Origin: Lachnospiraceae bacterium XBB1006
GTDB lineage: Bacteria > Bacillota > Clostridia > Lachnospirales > Lachnospiraceae
Direction of reading: 5' to 3'
Assembly: GCA_900115795.1 (NCBI GenBank)
Contig: FOXT01000008.1
Coordinates: 1-64,000, forward strand
DNA: 64,000 nt
Under the pieces are notes generated by a model. That model worked only from the letters and a program-made list of their open reading frames with translations, ran no database searches and was not told the origin of the DNA. Below, piece by piece: positions 59,214-64,000 of this stretch; the first letter of the stretch is position 1; each line of letters starts with the position of its first letter. Position numbers and translations under genes: made by a program.

Positions 59214-60341
59214 ATGAAGAAAAAACTATTAACTATGCTTCTTGCAACAACTATGGTCTGCGGACTTGTTGCATGCGGTGGAAACAAAGCAAACAATGAC
59301 AAGAAAGACGATACGAAGTCTGCAAAGAGCGACAAATATGAGTTAGCTCTTGTAACCGATATGGGTTCTATTGATGACAAGTCCTTTAACCAGGGTGCTT
59401 GGGAAGGTGTTGTTCAGTACGCAGAAGAGAAGAACATTGCTCATCAGTATTACAAACCGGTAGAACAGTCAGATGAAGCTTACAAAGATGCCATCGCATT
59501 AGCAGTTAAGGGTGGAGCAAAAACAGTTGTTTGTCCTGGATTCTTATTTGAAGTTCCTGTATTTGAAATGCAGAGCCAGTATCCGGATGTAAACTTCATC
59601 ATCATTGATGGAGCACCACATGACGCCGGAGATAATGCACCAATCGACATCAAAGACAATACATTAAGTATTTTCTACGCAGAGCAGCAGGCAGGATATC
59701 TTGCTGGATATGCAGCAGTAAAAGATGGTTACAAAAACTTAGGATTCATGGGTGGTGTAGCTGTTCCTGCAGTTAAGAGATATGGATATGGATTCGTAAA
59801 AGGTGCAGAAGATGCAGCAAACGAATTAGGATTAAAGGATGGCGAAATCAGTGTTCGTTATACCTATGTAAACGGATTCGCAGCAACACCTGAAATCAAT
59901 ACACAGGCTTCTTCTTGGTATAAAGATGGCGCTGAATTGATTTTCGCAGCAGCAGGTGGAGCAGGCAACTCAGTTATGAAAGCAGCAGAAACAGCAAAAG
60001 CACAGGTAATCGGTGTTGACGTTGACCAGGCTGCAGAGTCTACAACTGTTATTTCTTCTGCAATGAAGAACTTAAAGAAATCTGTTTACGATGCAATTAC
60101 CTCGATTTATGATGGCAAATTTGAAGGTGGACAGTCCATTACATTAGACGCTTCTAAAGAAGGTGTTGAACTTCCAATGGAAAGCTCTAAGTGGGCAAAC
60201 TTCACACAGGAAGATTATGATGCAATTTATGCAAAATTAGCAAACAACGAAATCGACATTCCTACGGATGCAACTACAGAAGATGCAAAGGGATTAACAA
60301 AAGCTTGCAAACTTACAAAAGTTAAAATTACTGTAGAATAA
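59214..60341 (+). CDS. nupN: BMP-family nucleoside-binding lipoprotein
   Basis: 375 residues. The signal peptide MKKKLLTMLLATTMVCGLVAC ends in lipobox LVAC, with the lipidated Cys at about position 21. The body is a basic-membrane-protein (Bmp/PnrA) binding fold: LVTDMGSIDDKSFNQ, GFMGGVAVPAV, YVNGFAATPE, AAGGAGNSVM. It delivers nucleosides to the nupOPQ importer. It is at the end of the operon rather than next to the permeases. Confidence 0.94.
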   Translation: MKKKLLTMLLATTMVCGLVACGGNKANNDKKDDTKSAKSDKYELALVTDMGSIDDKSFNQGAWEGVVQYAEEKNIAHQYYKPVEQSDEAYKDAIALAVKGGAKTVVCPGFLFEVPVFEMQSQYPDVNFIIIDGAPHDAGDNAPIDIKDNTLSIFYAEQQAGYLAGYAAVKDGYKNLGFMGGVAVPAVKRYGYGFVKGAEDAANELGLKDGEISVRYTYVNGFAATPEINTQASSWYKDGAELIFAAAGGAGNSVMKAAETAKAQVIGVDVDQAAESTTVISSAMKNLKKSVYDAITSIYDGKFEGGQSITLDASKEGVELPMESSKWANFTQEDYDAIYAKLANNEIDIPTDATTEDAKGLTKACKLTKVKITVE

Positions 60342-60361
60342 TCAACAGGAATGGAAGGTAT

Positions 60362-60415
60362 CGCTTCGCAGGCGGGAGTTTTTCCCGCTTGCGGGAGCGT
60401 TACGTTAATTTTTTT
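60362..60415 (+). terminator. Terminator of the nucleoside operon
   Basis: CAGGCGGGA pairs with TCCCGCTTG, with outer CGCT / AGCG pairing. A seven-base T-run follows a short gap. Confidence 0.75.
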
Positions 60416-60436
60416 CTAAAGAATTGCTTACAATAC

Positions 60437-60466
60437 TTGCAACACGCAGGAGAATAGTGTTAGAAT
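60437..60466 (+). promoter_or_regulatory. Promoter of the Crp/Fnr-type gene
   Basis: TTGCAA (60437-60442), 18 bases, TAGAAT (60461-60466), 16 bases before the GTG start. Confidence 0.5.
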
Positions 60467-60482
60467 AGGAGGAGTCAGTAGC

Positions 60483-61208
60483 GTGGAACAGAAGTATTTA
60501 TACCAGGTGCTGCCGTTTTTAAATGAACTTGAGCGGGACAAGCGTGAACAGTTAGAAGAGTATTTTCATACGGCGCCGGTGTGGCTGATGGACTCCTTTA
60601 AGATTGAGGAATTGGATCGGGGTGAAATTTTTGTAAGAGAGAATGCTCCGGTGGAGAGTGTATATGTGGTGGCACGTGGTATTATTAAGGCAACGGATTA
60701 CCGCGTATACGGAGTAGCATACGATTTCATGCATTTTGAAGGAACCTATGCAATGGGTGGCATGGAAGTTGTGATGGATTTGGATTATTACCGTACAACG
60801 TTAGAGACGGTGACGCCGTGTACCATGATTACGATTCCGAAACAACAGTTTAAGAAATGGTTGGATACGGATATTAAGGCTTTGAAACAGGAGTCGAAGG
60901 CGATTACCGGATACCTTGTTACAGAAGCAAGGCAAGGAAGAGCGTTCTTGTTCCTTCAGGGAGTAGAACGACTGAAGATGCTTCTAACGCAGAAGTATGA
61001 GGCATACAATCAGAATGGAATATATGAAACGAATAGTACACGTACAGAATTGGCGGAAGAATCCGGCCTGTGCGTGAAGACCATAAATCGATCGGTGAAA
61101 CGATTGGAAGAAGAGAAGTTGATTGGAAGACGGGGAAACCGTATTACCATCAGCCGACAGCAATATGAACAAATGAAAGACTCGGTATCCAGAATATTAG
61201 ATATCTAG
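60483..61208 (+). CDS. Crp/Fnr-family transcriptional regulator
   Basis: 241 residues from GTG 60483 with GGAGG upstream. The N-terminal cyclic-nucleotide-binding-like barrel (RGEIFVRENAPVESVYVVARG) and C-terminal winged helix (TRTELAEESGLCVKTINRSV) are clear. There is no cysteine cluster of the FNR type, so the ligand may be a small molecule. It directly follows the nucleoside operon and could regulate it; that is positional inference. Confidence 0.9.
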   Translation: MEQKYLYQVLPFLNELERDKREQLEEYFHTAPVWLMDSFKIEELDRGEIFVRENAPVESVYVVARGIIKATDYRVYGVAYDFMHFEGTYAMGGMEVVMDLDYYRTTLETVTPCTMITIPKQQFKKWLDTDIKALKQESKAITGYLVTEARQGRAFLFLQGVERLKMLLTQKYEAYNQNGIYETNSTRTELAEESGLCVKTINRSVKRLEEEKLIGRRGNRITISRQQYEQMKDSVSRILDI

Positions 61209-61283
61209 GATTGGGACTAGGTATTCTTGGGTAATAGGAAGGATACATTTATCGATAATAGTTTTTTCACACAAGTAGCAAAG

Positions 61284-61314
61284 ACCCCTGCGTAATTGGG
61301 ACGCAGGGGTTTTT
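61284..61314 (+). terminator. Rho-independent terminator
   Basis: A perfect ACCCCTGCGT / ACGCAGGGGT stem with a 7-base loop and a T-run, closing the regulator gene. Confidence 0.92.
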
Positions 61315-61345
61315 GCTATTTTTGTGAAATTGAGTGTGTAAAAGG

Positions 61346-61374
61346 TTGTTTTCTGAAACTAAGAATGTTACAAT
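61346..61374 (+). promoter_or_regulatory. Promoter of the HD-domain gene
   Basis: TTGTTT (61346-61351), 17 bases, TACAAT (61369-61374), about 28 bases before the start. Confidence 0.55.
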
Positions 61375-61402
61375 AGGAATAAAAAAAGATGGGGGGAACA
61401 GT

Positions 61403-62062
61403 ATGCGTATTTTGACATTAAGTAACCAAGACCGTTCGAAAGAATGGGAATATGTGAAAGAACAGCTCGTGACATCCGGCTTTGACAGCTTTGGAGGTGG
61501 CACGATTGCGAATTATCCGTTCCGCTCCCGTTTTTTGCATACCACACGGGTGATGCTGTGGGCCAGTCGAATTCTGGGTGACTGTCCACAAGCGGATCCG
61601 GAAATGCTGGAATTGGCCATTATTTTTCATGACGTCGGTTATTCGAAAGGCGTAAACAAATCCCATCAGGAAGAGAGTGCGAATCTATTTGAAGCATATC
61701 GAAAAGAAAAGTCAGGAGGAATCTGGGACAATGCTTCCAAAATGGAAAGTATTGCATGGATGATTCGTAACCATTCGAAGAAAGAAATGCTTAGAAACGG
61801 AGAGGCAACGCCGGAACTGACACTTTTGATGGAAGCGGATATGTTGGATGAGGAAGGAATGCTTCGTATTGTATGGGATGCGATGGCCACCGGATACCTT
61901 GGAGAGGGTGGATTCGAAGAGACGCTAAAGAGAACGATTCATTATTGGAATCCGGATTATATGCCTATGGTAACGCCTTTGGCTGCAAGGCATTTTGAAG
62001 AAAAACAGAAGGCTGTGAAAACATATATTGAGCAAATGAAATATGATTTGGGAATTATGTAG
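61403..62062 (+). CDS. HD-domain phosphohydrolase
   Basis: 219 residues from ATG 61403 after GGGGGGAAC. The metal-dependent HD motif runs H in RFLHTTRVML, HD in IIFHDVGYSK, H in IRNHSKKE and D in MEADMLDEEG. It hydrolyses a phosphate ester, perhaps a nucleotide; the precise substrate is unknown. Stand-alone gene with its own promoter. Confidence 0.88.
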   Translation: MRILTLSNQDRSKEWEYVKEQLVTSGFDSFGGGTIANYPFRSRFLHTTRVMLWASRILGDCPQADPEMLELAIIFHDVGYSKGVNKSHQEESANLFEAYRKEKSGGIWDNASKMESIAWMIRNHSKKEMLRNGEATPELTLLMEADMLDEEGMLRIVWDAMATGYLGEGGFEETLKRTIHYWNPDYMPMVTPLAARHFEEKQKAVKTYIEQMKYDLGIM

Positions 62063-62127
62063 GATAGGCGGGGTGATTACCCGCCTACTGTCAATTATAG
62101 AGTGGTGTAGGTGAACGAGGTGAAGAT

Positions 62128-63555
62128 ATGTATGATGTAGTCGTGATTGGAGCAGGCGTAACGGGATGCGCTTGCGCCATGGAATTGTCATTTTTGAATA
62201 CAACGGTTTTGGTGGTGGAGAAGGAAGCAGATGTTTGTTGTGGAACCAGCAAGGCCAATAGTGGAATCGTACATGCGGGATATGATGCGCGTCCAGGAAG
62301 CATGAAGGCCAAAATGAATGTGGAGGGATCTGCGGAGATGGAGGCTTTGTGTGCACGTTTGGATGTGCCGTATAAGGCGAATGGTTCCCTGGTTATTTCC
62401 AATACTGAAGAGGGAAGGGCAAAACTGTTACGCTTGTTGGAGCAGGGAAAACAAAATGGTGTGAAGGAGCTTCGAATAGTGGAAAAGGAGGAGCTGCGAA
62501 AACTTGAGCCTCATTTGGTCGAGGAAGCATGCTGTGGCTTGTACGCGCCAACAGCGGCCATTGTGTGCCCGTTTGAATTAACGATTGGTATGGCGGAAGT
62601 AGCGACACTAAATGGCGTGGAGTTTCAATTTGAAACGAAAGTGGAGGCAATTAAGCCGGTGGAGGACGGCTATGTGTTAACAACAACATCCGGCGAAGTA
62701 AGGGCGAAAACCATTATTAATGCGGCAGGGGTTTATGCAGATGAGCTGCACAACTGGGTGAGTAAAAAAAAGAGAAGGATAACGCCAAGAAAAGGGGAAT
62801 ACTATTTGCTTGATAAAGAAGTGGGAAACCATGTTGCGTGCACTATTTTTTCCCTTCCGACGAAAGCTGGAAAGGGGGTATTGGTGGCGCCCACAACCCA
62901 TGGAAATTTATTGGTGGGACCAAATGCGGAAGATGGAACCGATAAGAGTGGTACCAATACATCACGCCACGGATTACAGGAAGTGCTGGAAAAATCCGGT
63001 CGGCATGTGGCGAACCTTCCAATGCGACAGGTGATTACATCCTTTGCCGGATTGCGTGCACATGAGGAAGAAGACGATTTTGTGCTTGGAGAGGTGGAGG
63101 ATGCGCCGGGATTTTTCGATTGTTTGGGCATTGAGTCGCCGGGATTAAGTAGTGCGCCGGCCATTGGAAAGTATCTGGCTTCACTTTTGAAAAACAAATT
63201 GGGTCTTGCAAAAAAAGAACATCCGATACGACAACGGAAAGCGGTAACGCGGATGAAGGATTTGGATTTGGCGCAACGGAATGCGTGGGTGGAGAAAAAT
63301 CCGGCATATGGCACCATTGTGTGTCGGTGCGAGGAAATCAGCGAGGGAGAAATCATGGAAGCAATTCATCGTCCATTGGGTGCAACGACGGTAGATGGAA
63401 TTAAGAGAAGAACCCGTGCGGGAATGGGACGGTGTCAGGCCGGCTTTTGCTTACCGAAAACATTGGAGATTTTGGCAAGGGAAACGGGAATTCCCATGGA
63501 ACAACTTACGAAAAACGGAAGAACTTCTTCTTATATAAAAGGAAAGACCAAGTAG
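62128..63555 (+). CDS. FAD-dependent oxidoreductase, GlpA-like with BFD [2Fe-2S] domain
   Basis: 475 residues. The N-terminal FAD-binding fold (VVIGAGVTGCACAMELS) is followed by a DAO-type substrate domain (KANSGIVHAGYDA, NAAGVYAD). The C-terminal BFD-like iron-sulphur domain has cysteines in VCRCEEISEGE and GMGRCQAGFC. It resembles the catalytic subunit of anaerobic glycerol-3-phosphate dehydrogenase and of related hydroxy-acid or L-2-hydroxyglutarate oxidases. The next gene, nine bases on, is a GlpB-like partner. Confidence 0.88.
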   Translation: MYDVVVIGAGVTGCACAMELSFLNTTVLVVEKEADVCCGTSKANSGIVHAGYDARPGSMKAKMNVEGSAEMEALCARLDVPYKANGSLVISNTEEGRAKLLRLLEQGKQNGVKELRIVEKEELRKLEPHLVEEACCGLYAPTAAIVCPFELTIGMAEVATLNGVEFQFETKVEAIKPVEDGYVLTTTSGEVRAKTIINAAGVYADELHNWVSKKKRRITPRKGEYYLLDKEVGNHVACTIFSLPTKAGKGVLVAPTTHGNLLVGPNAEDGTDKSGTNTSRHGLQEVLEKSGRHVANLPMRQVITSFAGLRAHEEEDDFVLGEVEDAPGFFDCLGIESPGLSSAPAIGKYLASLLKNKLGLAKKEHPIRQRKAVTRMKDLDLAQRNAWVEKNPAYGTIVCRCEEISEGEIMEAIHRPLGATTVDGIKRRTRAGMGRCQAGFCLPKTLEILARETGIPMEQLTKNGRTSSYIKGKTK

Positions 63556-63564
63556 GAGGGCGGC

Positions 63565-64000
63565 ATGAAAAAAGAATTGGTTATTATTGGTGGCGGTCCG
63601 GCTGGACTTGCTGCCGCAGTAGCGGCATACGATGCCGGTCTTCGCGACATTTTGATATTGGAGAGAGATGAGCGGCTGGGAGGAATTTTAAATCAATGCA
63701 TTCATAATGGATTTGGCCTGCATACCTTTCGGGAAGAATTGACAGGACCGGAGTATGCCGGCCGCTTTATTAAACAGGTAGAAGAACGAAAGATTTCTTA
63801 TAAATTACAAACTATGGTGTTAGAATTATCCCATGATCGGATTATTACTGCTATGAACCGGGAGGATGGAGTTTTTCAGATTGAGGCGGAGTCCGTGGTG
63901 CTTGCTATGGGTTGCAGGGAACGAAGTCGCGGCGCTTTGAATATTCCGGGATACCGACCGGCTGGAATTTATTCTGCGGGAACGGCACAGCGACTGGTAA
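63565..64000 (+). CDS. Pyridine nucleotide-disulphide-type FAD oxidoreductase, N-terminal part (GlpB-like)
   Basis: 145 residues are visible before the window ends. LVIIGGGPAGLAAAVAAYD binds FAD, RDERLGGILNQCIHNGFGL is typical of the partner subunit next to GlpA-like enzymes, and LAMGCRERSRGAL is the second nucleotide-related motif. It likely passes electrons from the GlpA-like enzyme to the membrane or to NAD. Confidence 0.87.
   Translation, partial: MKKELVIIGGGPAGLAAAVAAYDAGLRDILILERDERLGGILNQCIHNGFGLHTFREELTGPEYAGRFIKQVEERKISYKLQTMVLELSHDRIITAMNREDGVFQIEAESVVLAMGCRERSRGALNIPGYRPAGIYSAGTAQRLV

Overview
The window looks like a chromosomal segment of an anaerobic, motile Firmicute, most likely a Lachnospiraceae-type clostridium. 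The evidence is AT-rich coding sequence, strong AGGAGG ribosome-binding sites, flagellin with a sigma-28 promoter, rubrerythrin, a BMP/Nup nucleoside transporter, and several ATPase-nuclease families that are abundant in gut clostridia. This placement is inferred from gene content only.

Layout. (1) 1-2528: the end of one flagellin gene and a complete second flagellin, separated by the remains of an ATPase/nuclease gene. (2) 2603-28112: a large flagellin-modification and glycan island. It holds a DUF115/MAF protein and several glycosyltransferases. It also holds an unusual aldolase - ThDP enzyme - SDR - sugar-phosphate cyclase - FGGY kinase - HAD block, a C4 reductase and glucose-1-phosphate cytidylyltransferase, and a radical SAM - split transketolase - radical SAM block that leads into a complete set of heptose-activation enzymes. 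(3) 28372-39104: an accessory island with an HNH nuclease, a zinc-ribbon protein, two copies of an ATPase + TOPRIM-like pair, an orphan iron alcohol dehydrogenase, two ATPase-nuclease fusion genes and mobile-element-like debris. (4) 39131-44341: neuD-neuB-neuA and neuC for a nonulosonic (sialic/legionaminic-type) acid, interrupted by a SatD + DUF3307 pair. (5) 44377-50904: rubrerythrin, another ATPase-nuclease fusion, CDP-glucose 4,6-dehydratase, the RfbH 3-dehydrase, a small HTH regulator and a UDP-HexNAc 4,6-dehydratase. (6) 51029-60341: a conserved nucleoside salvage operon (deoD, deoB, cdd, nupOPQ, pdp, deoC, bmp lipoprotein). (7) 60483-64000: a Crp/Fnr regulator, an HD phosphohydrolase and two FAD oxidoreductases of GlpA/GlpB type, the last cut by the window end.

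How it fits together. The window encodes at least three activated-sugar supplies: nucleotide-heptose, CMP-nonulosonate and a CDP-3,6-dideoxyhexose. A fourth, uncharacterised one probably involves carbocycle or long-chain sugar chemistry. Several transferases next to the flagellin genes are the likely users. The genes of one pathway are scattered (rfbF at 16 kb, rfbG/rfbH at 47-49 kb), and defence-like and ATPase-nuclease genes sit between them, as expected for a recombination-prone surface-glycan locus.

The best candidates for undescribed biology are the 7.9-15.0 kb block, the radical SAM/transketolase/heptose block, the SatD-DUF3307 pair (SatD reads like a class III nucleotide-cyclase fold), and the duplicated ATPase-TOPRIM pair. 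No tRNA, rRNA or CRISPR array was seen.
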